Below, in pieces: positions 34,729-48,414 of a stretch of DNA of 64,000 bases (position 1 is its first letter; every line of letters begins with the position of its first letter). This DNA comes from Pyricularia pennisetigena (Eukaryota; Ascomycota; Sordariomycetes; Magnaporthales; Pyriculariaceae). The notes below the pieces were generated by a model. That model ran no database searches. It was not told the origin of the DNA and saw only the letters and a program-made list of their open reading frames with translations. The position numbers and the translations under genes were made by a program. The stretch is taken from positions 1,674,001-1,738,000 of the forward strand of contig NW_021940918.1 of the NCBI RefSeq assembly GCF_004337985.1, given 5' to 3'.

Positions 34729-36506
34729 TGTGGTTGGGTTGATTGATTTTGAAGTAGGATAGAATGATTGATCAAGACGAGAGCTCTGGGTCTCAAATAA
34801 CCTCACTATTTCGTCTGTATGTGTTGAATGCGGTGCTTTAGGATGATTGTGTCCTTGTCTACTGCTGTGCTTGTACAAGCATCGCAAGCCAGACCTTGTG
34901 GATAGGCCAATTACGTCATGATTACTGCTCTGCAACAAGCAATACGTAGGCTATTTATTAGTGGTTCCAGTGGTTCACGGTGACCTCAATAAGTTAGACG
35001 CGGAAACGGATGCACTCTGGGCCCCGCTCCGCACTGCTCTAACTGAACCTTGAGTAGCTTAGTCTAGACTATGAACGAGCATGTTAAACTGCCAAGAAGT
35101 GTGTCTTTTGACAATATCCCGATCCTGCTGCATGTATTTCGCAGACATCCACTGCTACTTACTACCAGCCTGTCTGGTAAATCCAATTGAGATTGGACGC
35201 AAGCCGTCCATGCTCTGTACAAAGTATCTCAACCCCTGAATTGGATTGGAACAAAGTCAGCAGTGATTGGGAAACCACCACATCCAAGCGAAAAGATCAT
35301 TGGCAGCACGTTCGCATTACCACACCATCACTTCGACTGAATTGAATCCCTAGTGGCTCAGCCTAGTCTTGTCTAGGCGGTTATAATCCCCGCAAGTTAC
35401 GGAAATGTTCGAGAAAGAATCGCGACCCATACACACCACGCACTCCATTCCCGACCAGACCACTAGCTAGCTGGCCTCTGGGCCTACCTGTCGTAGGGAG
35501 TAACTCGTGGAACTGGCCCCGGAGGTTATTTCGGGTACCAAAATAACACGAAACAAATGTCAGCCAACGTTTTGTTTGGCTAAACCTCTCTCGTGACGCA
35601 TGGAAACTTTCTGGAAAATAATGATCGGCCATTCCAGGAGGTTACAATCCGTTTCTGCCTTTTTCCGTGTCACTTGTCGCAAATCCCTCCTTTAAGAAGT
35701 GGATTTTCCCCGCTCGATCCTTGTAGAGTTTTCGTATGGATGGTATGGAAATGTCAAATTTTCTTTTGGCCGTTTTTTTTTTTTTTTTTTTTTTTTTCCC
35801 ACCTCTTGTCACTTGCAGTCGCTCGTCCAGCTGCTGAGGATGAAACTATGTTACTTTTTAACCACGGTGTAGACCATAACGCGTCCAAATACGAGGCCAC
35901 CCAGGGGGGGGAAGCCACAACCACAGCTGAGATATGTACTGTACTCTAATTACTACGGTACTCGGTAAGTGGGGGGCAAAAAAGCAAGAGACCAAAATTG
36001 GCCAAACCACTCCCAAAAAAACGCAAGTATTTTTGCTTCAGCTTCCTTAGCCTTGCATGTTTCCTTCATTATAGAAGATAATTTGGTTATGAAAATGTAG
36101 CCTATTTTAGAGGACCCTTTATATATACTTGTACCTTTGTACTATTTTTGCTTTCCAGTTTGAAATGGTTATTTAAGTAACCACTTTGGTGTCTCGCTTT
36201 TTCAGTCCACCACTCGCCGGTACGGTACTACGCACGTTTCCGCTTTGTTCACCACGAGATCCTGGGACCATGGTCAACCGTTCACTGGAACCATTTCCCG
36301 TGGGCTGTTATTCGTCTCGGCGTGTGGTGAGGTTACAATACACAGCGGCAGTGCAATCAAGCAAGCAAAACCCACCGTGCGGATTTTTGCTCACGTTAGT
36401 CTATCCGTCCGTTGTTCCTGCGCCTGCTGTCGCGCGACTTGCACGTGGGAGGCAAGGGTGGTGTTTTAAAATGCTTACCGAGAGTGATAGATTCTTCATC
36501 TGTTGT

Positions 36507-36555
<49 letters not shown>

Positions 36556-39500
36556 CTCTTCTTAACACCCAGTCTTTAGAATTGTTTTGTATTGGATCTA
36601 GCCTAGTACAAAACTTGGCAAGCCTGTACGGAAATATCATTAGTCTTCTGAATCGCAAGACTTCAAGCCCAGCCAACTGACGGCATAAGAAGCGTTCCTC
36701 GGGGTTCCAGACCCCAGACAGACTCACCTTTATTAGCCTCCCGGGGTATTAATACACCTTAACACAGCCCAAAGTACACACATGGTACCTTGCCTCGTTC
36801 ACTTATAAGGTTTTATATTACTATACACGGCAAGTGTGGTGCAGGCCGAGCACACGTTTGCTGAGCCTAAAACTTTGTGCTGACAGACAATTTCTTCTTT
36901 TGCCTTGTTTTTCTTTTTTCGTCTTCGGATGTGACTAGCCCTTCATGGGGTACACTTTGATACTTACCGGCATAAAAAAAAAAAAAAACGTTTCCGCATA
37001 TAATTTGCAGCACGCAAGCTTATACCTAAAAGTTAAGACAGGCAGGTGTTGAACCTAGGCAATAGTTACTGGGGTTGGGCGGTATCGTTGTGGGGTGATG
37101 CGATGTCGACGTGCAAGGATATGATGGGATTAAAGATAGAGAAACGAAACTCCTGGACCTGGAAATGCAAGTTTGCCGTCCGTGTTGCCTATGCAAACAA
37201 ACCATGTTATATGCTATGATTTACGGCAGCTTTTTGTTTGACAGCCATCAGGATAGCAATAAAATGAATATTATCTCCAGAGTCGCTATTGCAACGTCCA
37301 AAATACGGTAATCATACGTGGGTGGAAGATCTGAAACTGAGGTCGATTTGCGGTCTGGCGGAATGTCCGCTCTGGGATTATGAGCGTTCGAGATCCCCAC
37401 ACGTAATCCTGGCTAGTTGCATTGTAAGAGGGTGTTGAGGTGTGCGGCATCTCCGAACAGCAGACGGTCAGAATGTGAGGAATTTTTTCTTTTCTATTCT
37501 TTTCTTTTTGTTTTTATTTTTATTTTTATTTCTTATTTTTACCTTTCTCTTCTCCTTCTTCTCATCATTGTTTACCCTATCTACCGCCTAGCTTCATCCC
37601 TACAGCACATTCGGTGAGCTGTAGGAAACTGTCCTGTAAGTTAGTTTCTGTAGCAGCGGCTATGATATTGCGTTTGGGGGCTATGTGCAGCAGTAAAGGG
37701 AAAAGGAGAAAAAGAGGATAAGAAACCCTTTTCCGGATTCATTGTATGCCGTCATCATGGCCAGAAGCATATTGAGTTACATAGTGCGATGCACATATAT
37801 GAATGCCCTAGCTATCAAGGTATTCAAAAGGGAAACGAGAAACCCTATGAACAACTAAGGAAAGGTGCTCTAATCTAAGGTTTGACGTCGGCATCTAGTG
37901 CCATACATGAACGCCCAAGAGACCAATCCATACCCTGGGTTCCTGGGTTGATCATGGTGGGAGACCAGACCTGATCTGACCTGACCAGAGGCGAAGGAGG
38001 TCTGGATTACAGGCCCCACTACAATGATTGAATGGCGCCAAAATGGGAGGGGCGTTTCGCAATCAGTCATGACTTGGATGACTGACACCGCACGTGCCCA
38101 TGTCTGTTTGTCTGTTCGTCAGGCAGTCATGGCGTATTGACGGCCGGGGCTAGGGTATAGAGTGGATGAATGGACAACCAGCTGTAGCACCTGGCAAAAA
38201 AGGGAGAGGAAAGAAGAAAAGATAGAGGTGGTGAAAAAAAAACGTCGCTTCCAGCTGACTTTCTGCTCCTTTTAGACAGACGACTAATCGTCTACTAGCA
38301 GATCAAATGCAAATTCCATGAGAATTGTCACCTAGGAATGAATTGGTTCCAAGAGTTTCCCCTGCTGGTTTGAGCCCCATCAGCCGTTGCATCTTTAGAG
38401 GCCGCATGGAGAACCCTTAACTCACTGCGTTACAGTAGAGGGAGCCCTGCTTACCCTGAAAAGTATACACTGGAGCGATCCATCTTTTTAGCCCCTCACC
38501 CCTGCCTCCACTATAACACGTAGAAAAAAAAGAAGAAGAAAAAACCATGAGGGAAACCCACCTACCTACCTACCCGTACGCTTGCTAGTGAATTTCTAGG
38601 ACCCATAATCTCCATTCAATGCACCATACCCTACCTTATCTACCTCCAACCTACTTGCAGAGGGATTGACTACTTTACCGTACGAGAAATTGGTGTCCAA
38701 CTCCACCACCTGGGCTCTCTCGTGATTTAACGACACTGCTGCCAGACGTCTGTTCCACGCGTAAAGTGAAAGGTGCCCAAATCATACCGAAAGGACCAAT
38801 CTGTCCACCTACATGCCTAATTTGGGGCATTCAACACACTTAGCTCTCTCTCTAGGTGCATTGTTCACCTTTTAGTTTGTCTTACCCCTCGCTGTATTTT
38901 GTTTGTTGGTCGCCACTTGCCATCCATTCCTCCTAGTCCCGCCCCGACATACAGCCCGGCCATTCGCCAGCCGACCTTTTTTTTTTTTTTTTTTTTGTGA
39001 GATCCGAAGCCGGCAGGTAGACCACGAGGCAACTATCTGCACATTATTCTTTCGTTCACACCCAAGCACGGCAGTTATCCAAGTAGATTTGGTACGTACC
39101 ACCTTTCCCTCTCCTGCCCCGTCTATACCTATCCCACAGTACATCACCCATCCGGTACCTCGTTTGAGGTAAGGCATCGAACCCCAAAGAACGGAACGCA
39201 TGCTGCACTCACGCGCCGCCTTGCGCCCGCATCCGCTCCGGCACCTAAATCTGGACCTGGACCTGGACCGTACTGCCCGCATCGGCCTGCGCTGTCCGAA
39301 CGACAATCAAAACCCTGCCAAAANCCCCTTTGTCTTGAAGGAAACGCTGTTCATTGCTCCCCCACCAATGCTTCAACAGTCCACACGGGCGACACCAATT
39401 GACTTTTCATGATTCTCAGCAGATATTTCTATTCCGTCGATTCGCTCCTGATTTTGGAACTTCCGCATTACCGCTTCGTCACACTTCTACCTCCGCCTAC

Positions 39501-39925
39501 ACGACATACTCCGTTGTGCACAGGCTGTGCATCGCGATACCAGAACAGCAGTGCTACTCCCTAGCCAGCTTGCAGCTGAACGGAAGAGGCTGATTGATAA
39601 GAGTAGAATCAGAGACCTGTGGCCCGTCCGAAGCCCTCACAACCCCGACCCGAATCCGGCTGTTGGTCTTGTCATTCTGGCATTGATACCCACTTCTGGT
39701 TCTGTCTGCTGGCTTGCTTTGGTCTTGAAAACTGTTTTCTTGGGCCGAGTGGCGAAGGACGACACTGGGAACGATTCGGACAAAAGGAGGATGCTTCTGT
39801 AGAATCTCTACAACTGAACTGTGGTTTCAGCTGCCCATACCCCGCCGGCTATCTACCCTCCGGTCTCTTTCCCCTGGCCTGGTCTCTTGCACAGGCTAGC
39901 CATATAGGTCACAGTCGCCGTTACC
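34729..39925. other. Large (5.2 kb) gene-poor region upstream of the YANK-type kinase
   Basis: No convincing gene. All frames are under about 145 codons, without domains. The stretch is studded with homopolymers (T25 at 35773-35797, T46 at 36510-36555, A15 near 36974-36988, T20 at 38977-38996), T/A low complexity at 37485-37560, and CCTACC-type repeats at 38558-38575. A single undetermined base is at 39324. The last kilobase is GC-richer with pyrimidine stretches and is probably the kinase promoter and leader. Confidence 0.5.
36510..36555. repeat. T46 homopolymer
   Basis: Uninterrupted run of 46 T on the plus strand in noncoding DNA. The length is probably approximate in the assembly. Confidence 0.98.
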
Positions 39926-42146
39926 ATGGGCAATAGCCAGGGCAAGCCCATTGAGTTTGGCGATGAAGGTAAGCTCACTAACACCCCTCAAGAAACTCTT
40001 TAGCTATACATGTAATAATCATGCTAACCTGTGTGGTGTCTCCGCCCTCAGTGAATCTAAACCACTTCCGCCTACTGCGAGTCGTCGGCCGGGGTGCCTT
40101 TGGCAAGGTTCGCATTGTTGAGAGAAAAGACACGAATCTGTCCTTTGCTCTTAAGTACATCAGGAAAGATGAAGGTCAGTCATGAGCGCCAGCAATACGA
40201 GGCTACACTCTCCTCTTGTTCATATCATTTTGAGGGAAATGAGAACAGAAACTGATAAGGAAGCCATGTGATTGTGACCAATAGTTGTTCGATCCGAAAG
40301 CGTTCGAAATATCATCCGAGAAAGGCGGATGTTGGAGCATGTCAACCACCCATTTATCTGCAATTTACGATACAGCTTCCAGGATATCGAATACATGTAT
40401 GGACTTGAGAGGCACCATCCGTGATGCTTGCCGCCAAAAAGAAAAAAAAAAAACAGCTCGGCTAACCGGCCGACTTTCACTAAATAGGTACTTGGTCGTG
40501 GACCTCATGACAGGTGGCGATTTGAGATTCCACATTTCGCGAAAGACTTTCACAGAGGAGGCTGTGAGGTTCTGGATCGCCGAGTTGGGCTGTGCGCTGA
40601 GGTACATACACGGTCAAAAAATCATCCACCGAGATGTCAAACCTGATAATGTGTTGTTGGACGGCGAGGGACATGTTCACTTGACGGATTTTGTAAGTCT
40701 CGGATCTCGGCTGCTGGTCTGAAGTCCCTGACGAGATTATACGACATCTGCTTACCAAGCCATGCGTGCACAGAACGTGGCGTCCGATATAGTACCTGGA
40801 AAGGTCTTGACGAGCAAGTCTGGGACTCTAGCCTACCTTGCCCCTGAAGTTTATGCAGGACGTGGATACGACGTGAGGGCTGATTGGTGGTCATTGGGGG
40901 TACTGTTCTACGAGTGCATCTACAATAAGGTGAGTTGGACTCCCTAACGAGTGGAATCCGGGCCTGTGTCCTGGTAGACGGATGGAAGTTACACGACCGC
41001 TAACCTCGCCATTCGACAGAGGCCTTTTGAGGGTGGTTCAGAGTCATCGCTCAGTCAGGTCATTCAAGCTGCAAACCCAAAGTACCCTATCACATCACCT
41101 CCAGTATCCCTGCTCTGCTTATACGCCATCAAGGATGCACTGCAGCCCAACCCGGATAAGCGAATGGGTGCAACATGGGAAAGTTTTACCCGGCACGACT
41201 TCTTCTCGTGCATTGACTTTGAGGCTCTGGAGCGGAAGCAAATCGAGCCGATTTTCATTCCGTCCTCCGATAAGACCAACTTCGACGCAACATATGACCT
41301 TGAGGAGCTACTGCTAGAGGAGGCGCCCCTGGAAGCCAGAGCCCGGAGACAAAAGCCTCGAGAGAGATTAAAGGACGATGCTACCGAGAAGGAGATTCGC
41401 GAGGATGAGCTCTATCGCATGATTGACAGGGACTTTAGACCCTTTGACTATACACTAGCAGCGTACAAGAAGTGAGTACGCTCCGGAGTCAACACGTGCC
41501 TTGCAGTGATGCTAACCCTTTGTGATCGCAAAGAATCACCGGCCAGATGGAAGACCAGCAAGGCGAGCAACAAGATCCCAGCAGCAGCAACCGCCAAGGC
41601 TCAAACCTGCAAACACCCGGGCCGCCACAAGCCCTAACTACCGATGAGGCTACCCAAATGGTCAACACTGGCCACTCAGCACAAGCTGGTGCCCACGGAA
41701 ACAGTGTTGCACGCCAGGTTTCTTCATCGTCGCATAAGTCGCACCGCAGCGGCCATGATGGCAGTGCAGGCTCTCATCCTGGGTCCCGCAAGCAACCACC
41801 AGGAAGGTTGCCGCCGCTCATGCCGTATCCGACTTCGTACACCAACTCTCAAGGAACCGGTGCGGGAATTCATCGCACGGGACGCCAGGGCGCCGCCGCG
41901 ATGGTCGGAAGCCCAACTGGTGGTGTTCAGGTGACGTTAGACGGAGCTGGTTCCTGGTCCGACCTGGCTCGGCAGGATGCTACCCTGCCGGCAGATGCCA
42001 ATGCAGCCAACGATGGTGGCAAAGATAGTGGCTCATCCGGAGGAGTGTTTGGGTTCCTTAGTCGGAAAAAGGGCCGAAGCCATAGCCCGAAACCCAAGGA
42101 GAGAGGCGTACTCGGGAAAGAAGGTGCTAGGCAGGTCATTGGATGA
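39926..42146 (+). CDS. Serine/threonine kinase, YANK/STK32-like (AGC-related)
   Basis: Seven exons (39926-39968, 40052-40174, 40285-40396, 40488-40692, 40774-40929, 41020-41471, 41534-42146) give 567 residues; each junction is in frame with GT-AG ends. The kinase domain covers about residues 18-305: Gly loop GRGAFGKV, the ATP-binding Lys in [16 protein letters not shown] with catalytic Asp142, and a DFN (160-162) in place of DFG, then [11 protein letters not shown] and [16 protein letters not shown]. The DFN form is characteristic of the YANK (STK32) group. An MGNSQGKP N-terminus suggests possible N-myristoylation, as seen in YANK kinases (inference). After the catalytic domain there is a charged helical segment, then a long Ser/Gly/Pro/Gln-rich disordered tail. 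The substrate is unknown. Confidence 0.92.
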
Positions 42147-43320
42147 TGATAACGGACAAACTCTCAAATCGACCATCAACAATTTCGGAATACGGACTAC
42201 GCGGAGTCGACTCAACGAATTACGACCCAGCCGCGTTGTCGCCGACAGCGTCTGTGACTTGCGAAGGAACGTGATGCCATCCGCTTGGCAATTATCAAAA
42301 TTGCCAAGGAGTGGGAGGGTCAGCGGTTACTTGGGCAGGTCTTTCGACACGGCCCAAACCCTTTTTCTATTTCAATTTTCGATACCCACCAGCAGGCCCC
42401 TTGGGACTACTTTGTCAACCGGAAAACTCTACAAATTTGACGCGATATAGAGAGAGGTTGGCCAAGGCTGCTGTTCTCTTTTTCTTGAAATCTTGTTGCC
42501 ATCTACTCACAGTATGAATCAAATCGCCTCTTTTCTAAACATCTCCAGAGCACACCTATCATCTATAGCCTTTACCTCGCGCCTCTGGGCTGTTATGAGT
42601 AAAGAGGAATTGTTTGATCGGTGGGAGAATCAGACGAACAAGCTGGTCGGGAAATACGCTGAAAGTAGGAGTTGACTGCTGCTGGAGAGCGGATATCACG
42701 ATGTACAGGAGCAGATAATATCTTGCGTGGTCTCTACCCAAGGTCATACGTTGTTCCCCAGAACACCTGGAACCTTGAATACAGCCTTTGGAAGTCTTGG
42801 GTGGATGCGCAGGAGAGAAAAGGGCCGGGGTTCTGTCATGATTAACCTATTATTCCTTGGAAGAACTTATTTGTGTAAAATTGACTTATACACCGAAAGA
42901 ACAAGGTAAAGAACCCTCGACAGGCTTCGAAACCTCTCTTTCCAAACCACATCCCAAGTCAAAATGACCAGGAAGCGCATGGTGATACGAGAAATACCAA
43001 CCAAACACACTAGCACATCTCAAATAGACGAATATAAAGCAGAAAGAATGCAGGGTTCCCCCAACCGATACATAGAACAACATGTGGAAACCACCAATAC
43101 TTCAGTCTGTGCTCCTGACGGACCGCTTAGTACGGCCAAGGTTTTCCTTCCAATAACACCGACCCCCCACTGAACTCCATTTAATTGCAATATTCCAGGT
43201 GCGATTCCTCAAAGCCAAATCCCACCATGGCCCCAAGGGAATTCGAAGCATCACATCGTAACCATAAGCACCCCGACAAATGGGAGATGGAACTATCCTC
43301 CGTGCCTGCAAACAGCGAGA
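42147..43320. other. Convergent 3' region between kinase and AP-1 genes
   Basis: About 1.2 kb between convergent stops. Only short chance frames are present. It probably contains both 3' UTRs. No RNA gene recognised. Confidence 0.5.
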
Positions 43321-45225
43321 CTAGCTCGACTTCGCGGCGACCGGAGATTGGCTGCATTCCTCCGCATTCTTGCCCAGATACTTCTTCATGGCGCTGTGGA
43401 AATCATTCTGGTCCACGACAGCACCATATCCAGAGCATTTGGCCTTTTTCTGAAGCTCGGAGCAAAGACCGTCAAGATCAAAGTCGCCGTTCTGCACCTT
43501 GGGGCAGTTTTGCAGTTGTTCCCTGTGGCGATGATGTCAGCACTTGAATTATGCTTCAAAATGGTTTGGTTGAAACAAGAAAACATCACATACCAAATTT
43601 TGTTGCAAGTCAAGAGCTCACCCTTGACGTCAACCGCGTCATCCTCCTTGGCTGCGTCAATTTGTGCAATGAGATCCTTTTTAGGAGCTACAGGGCTAGG
43701 TGCCACATTGAATGGTGTAATAAAATCCATATCCCACGCGTCGTTGAAGAAGTCACCGCCGAGACCACCGTTGCCGACAATGTTCTGCTGTGGCTCTCTG
43801 TAATCGCCGAAAAGCTGAGGGTCAAATTGGAAGTTATTTGCCTGGGAAAGCCAGTCAATGTCGTTGAGGTTCGCGGTCGAGAAGTGGCCTAAACCTTGGC
43901 CACCGAGTCCCTGATCAGTTGACTGCAAAGTCGCGTTCTCCTCTCCGATCGTCGTCAGTGTGTCTATCGGCTTGAAGCCCATGGGAGACTGCGTGAATGG
44001 CTCCGGGGATGTGCCGCATGAAGAGCTTGGGCCGGGATGAGAACCCGTAGATGCTGAAGGGGAGCTGGTGTTCGAGAGCCCCGGACCGTTCTGGGAGTCC
44101 ATGCTACCCCTCGATGCCTTGGCCACATTTGTGTTGGTCAGAGGAGGGCTAAAGATGCCCGAAAATTTAGCGATGTCGTCTTTGGTTTGACTGTCCAGGC
44201 CAATCGAGTATGAGGATGATGGCGTTGCCTTGTCCTTGTTGGAGTCTTCAGGGCTACCTTGTTGGCTAGGGCTACTGGTGAAGGACGGAGTCTGCGACAG
44301 GCCCCTCGCCGAGGGCGTGCCGCCAGCCATGTTGGACACAGGAGGGCCCGGCAAAGATCCAAACTTGGGAAATTCGAAGTGGAAGTTGACGTCGGGAAGG
44401 TTATGAACCATGGGGTTTCCAAAACTTTGCGGTCTTTGTTGCGGGCGGCTGGTGGTCTGCAGGGACAGACGTTTCTTGTACTCCTTTAGCTCGGTAGTCA
44501 GGCGGGCAACCTCGGCCTTCAAATTGCTGTTTTCATCATTGGCAGCCTTGGATATTTCCTCGAGCTCCTCAACCTTCAGTTCCAGGTCCTTGACATGCTT
44601 TTCCTTGCGTTCCCTGAACGCGCGTTGAGCAGCTCTATTTTGCGCCTTGCGCTTCTAGAAAACATGAAAGGAATCGTCAGTGTTTGTTGAACTTGAGTTG
44701 GCGCAGAATGAACGTAACAGGGCTCAAGTCACTAGGGAGTTTGGGGGTACTGACCGAGGTCGGCTCGGAGGTAAGCGGCTTCCGACCCGGTTTCTTAGGC
44801 ACCTTCTCGCCACCTTCGCGACGCTTCGCATCTTTCTCCGTGTCGTCGTCATCATCCTGCGGATGGCTCCTTTTCTCGGGGGTGTCTGTTCCATCCGAGT
44901 TCGAGCCTATCGACTCCGTCTTTCCGTTTGCGCCTGGCAGGTCACCAATCATCTTGGCCGTGGTAGTGCTGTTGTTATCGAAGAGCGAGTCGAATGAAGT
45001 ATCCGCACCGTCAAAAGAGAAGTCATAATCGAGAAAGGGGCTCTCTTGAATCGTCTGCTGATCCGAGTTGACAGCTGGAGACTGCGTGAACGAATTCGGC
45101 GACATTGTCAAGCCCGTTTTGGGCGGCGCATTAGCGCGATTGGCGTTGAGGGCAGCGAAGAGCAGATTCTGTTGCTGCGGGGTTAACATAAAGTTGTGAA
45201 GCGAGCCGCTCTGTGAAGAAGACAT
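43321..45225 (-). CDS. ap1: AP-1-like bZIP transcription factor (Yap1/Pap1 family)
   Basis: Exons 44755-45225, 43594-44654 and 43321-43522 (minus) give 577 residues. The bZIP starts at residue 158, with the Pap1-type basic region (AQNRAAQRAFRERKEKH) and a leucine zipper to about 220; intron 1 falls exactly before it. The middle is Ser/Pro/Gln-rich. The C-terminal cysteine-rich domain has Cys507, 517, 531 and 540 (TCNKIW, QNCPKVQNGDFDLDGLC, KKAKCSG) with the nuclear export signal embedded. A single Cys in SSSCGTSPEPF marks the probable n-CRD. The family senses peroxide by disulfide formation between the two Cys-rich domains, which blocks export and turns on antioxidant genes. Intron 2 splits the conserved Trp of the c-CRD. 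Confidence 0.95.
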
Positions 45226-48200
45226 CGTGCTGTTTCGGTATTTGGGGGCAACTAAAGGGCTTGGATGTCGTTTCCTGTGTTTTGTTCACGCCCGCGTCGG
45301 ATTGGACGACTAATTCCAGCTGAACAGCAATGCTGAGGAATTGCCCTTGTCCGCTTTTGCCAGACGGGAGGGGAAAAAAAAAGATGTCGGAAGCAGGATG
45401 TTGAGTTGGAGAGAGTGGAAAGCGGAGATGAATGACGACCGGATTTCAGGGTCAGGGGTCGCAAGGAGGGACAAAAATGAATGATAAAAAAAGGGAAATA
45501 GAAAAATAAAAAAAAAATAAAGTAGCTCTAGGCTTAAGCCAACCGATTTCGTGCAGAATATTCTACTCGTGCAGTCTCTCAGCCGGGAACCACTAGACTC
45601 GAATTGACAGGATTGAGGTATTGGTAGAAAGTTGGTAAGGTAGGCAAGGCAGGAACGAAGAAAAGCAAAGCCCGAACAAAGTACAAGTGCTTCCCCGCCT
45701 GCCGAAGGTCAGACGAGAGTGGTGAATGGGATTGCCAACTGGGAGGACGAAGGAATGGAACCAAAAGGCCGGACAGGGGGTGGACGCCAGTGATGGCTGA
45801 CACAGTGTCCGCACCCTCAATAACCCAGGTGAGTAAGGACTCGGGAGTAAGCAGCAGCAAAGCTGATACGGGGGGTTGTGAAGGCGAGTAGGTATGGTGG
45901 TGAAAAGAGGCAAGTGAACCTCGCAGGTTGTAACCGTCAAAATCTCAAACAAGGGTTGGTCGGCAGTGAAGTGGGGTCTGAATGGATAATTTGCCACCCG
46001 CTGCGCCGGAGACGAAAGCCGTTGAACTGTATTGCAAGGTTGCAGTACAGGACTTGAAGATCTTGTTTTGCTTGTATGTGTATGGTGTGGATGGTATGGC
46101 AGAGTGAAGCTAAGTTATGGTGCACATAGCCCTGGTTCAAGTGTCCGTTCCAGGTATATTCCCTCGTAGAGGTAAATGGTGGGGTATGGAATCGGATGGC
46201 TTTCAATTTGTCAGCACTGCTTCTGGTGGCGTCTGGCAGCGCAGTCTTTGGGGGCAGCGGATCGGTCTTGAGCAAATATACGCTTGTCCTCTCCACAGAA
46301 GCTATAACAGGCTAAGTGCCTCCGTGCAGGGCGTATGATCCATCCTCCTTTGACCATCATAGCTTCATCATCAACAGACCAATATCACCAAACAAGGGAC
46401 TGAAAACCCGACTTGCATACCTATCTAGAGGTACTACCTGGGTACCCAAGTTAACTTGTCTACTGCGTAGTAGGCAGGGTATCCCAGCTTGCCCAGTTGC
46501 TCCGGTAGTTAACTGACCTTTCTTTTTTCCTGAATTGAATTGAATTGAAACACAATAATACAAACAAACGTACTGAATAACGAGTGGGTAGGACTTGAAT
46601 GTCGGGCATGTGAAGTGACTCATAATACGCAGCATTGAACGATTGTACCTCAATCTCGGTTGGCTAGCCCAAGGTTGGTTTTCCTTCAAAAGCTAGTTCG
46701 GTGCATATAGGCCCCGCCTATCCCGGGCAGATATTCGTCCGTTCGGTGAATATCCCTAAATCCGCAACCACCGAGCAAAGCAATCAGGGTCCCGCCACCC
46801 CCATACTACTAAGCCCAGTGCATCCCTACATCAAGACATGTACAGTGTGGATAGACATTTGCTTGGCCTGTCTTGTCCGTAACCAATTATTTAGCCCAAC
46901 CTCTCAACAGCCGAATTTGTCTTGGCCGCTTTTTATTCTCCTTATCGGGGGCGGCCTGCAAGTCATGGTTCTTTTTGCTGGTACAACAGGGCTACTAGAA
47001 CTCGAAACTGCACGAGAACCAATTTCAATTGCATACTTGACATCGAAACTGAATATCTTGACTTACTCTTCGTATGCGCTACCATCAACATCCTCTCTTT
47101 GAAAGCTGGCATGCACTCGCCGCAGTCCTACTTCCTGCTGCCTCATCTACATTTGCAGGGAAATATGTGGCGCTGACCCTGGTCAATAAAGTCTGGGTGT
47201 TCTGCGAGTATGGACTTGACTCCTCTTCCTCTTCAGTTAGAGCGCTTGTCGTAGGTTTCCTTGTCTGGAATTTCCTGGCACTGAATATCAACTTGGTGCT
47301 TTCGCTTGAACAAACGTAGAAAGGGAGGGGGAAAAAAAAGAGTAATGGATAGCAAGAAATAGGTCCATAATACATAGTCTTAGATATGGAGTATACGCAT
47401 GTAGGTACTCACCCACAGATCGTAGATTAGGTTTGTTCCCAGCACCCACCATTGTTTCTCAGCTTTCAAATCCCAGTCGGGATTTTGTTTCTTCAATCAT
47501 TCTACATGCTTGGCCATCCTTTCCCATATGCGCCTCACGCGTTGGCATCTGGGTTCGGTTATCACCGGCGTCTATTCCCAATGTGGGTAGATGCACATTA
47601 AATGAAGCATAAGGACAAGAGATAAGAAAGGAGCAATAGAAAGGCTGCACGGGGACTGTGAATTTCAATTTGTGTGCTTGTCATTGACTTTTGAAGCGAC
47701 AGGCAGTTGACTCTAAAACGCGTACTGACTATACGGATATCTAATTCATTGTCTGAAAAAAAAAAGCGGGTTCAGGGTCCGGCCCAGCCTGAATTAGTTG
47801 CATGAGAAAAGAAAGAGCGTCTGTACTGTACTCGGCCATGTCCAAGGCGCGCACCTTTTTGTTTTGACGCCCCAACGAAAGCGCAGTGCTGCAGAGATTC
47901 ATAGGTAATATCCTTCGAAGGTTATCTGAAAAACAGGCAAACTCGATAGACTCTCGTAGATAAGCAATGAGAATAGGAAGTCCATTTATAAACTTTTTTT
48001 TTTTTTTTTGCAGCTCTCCAAAGCGCTGGCTTCTCCAACTGGTGGTCTGCACGGCTTCGTCTTGGCATGCCCCGCATTTTTGGCAGATGGACGACGACGG
48101 GCGGGACCAACCCGACGAATGACCTCAACGTCTTCCCTCAATCAGCCTATGCCGCTATCCAGAAGGCGCACATATCGAAAAGCCGTCTTGTCGCTTGCCG

Positions 48201-48414
48201 CACTGCAAATAATGCAACTTTTCGTCCCGGAGTTTGAGGAGTAAAAAAAAAGTTTCTAGCGGTCGGAGAATTGAGCTGTTCACTGTCAAATCGAGCACCG
48301 CCTATTCTGATCGGACCAGACAGATCACCATCCTACCGAAGCCCTCAGGCGACCCATTCTGTTACACAAGTCAAATCTCCGGCCAGACATATACAAATAC
48401 ATTGCATTGTCGCC
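45226..48414. promoter_or_regulatory. Large divergent intergenic region (AP-1 / BSD protein)
   Basis: About 3.2 kb between divergent starts. The AP-1 side (45226 to about 46300) is purine-rich with an A/T patch at 45483-45523 and may be a long 5' leader. The remainder has short chance frames only; a frame near 48008-48244 is in the probable BSD leader. I see no additional gene, tRNA or repeat family. Confidence 0.45.

Noticed and set aside
36695..36720. tRNA-like T-arm (GGGGTTCCAGACCCC)
   Set aside because: No acceptor stem, D-arm or anticodon arm can be formed around it.
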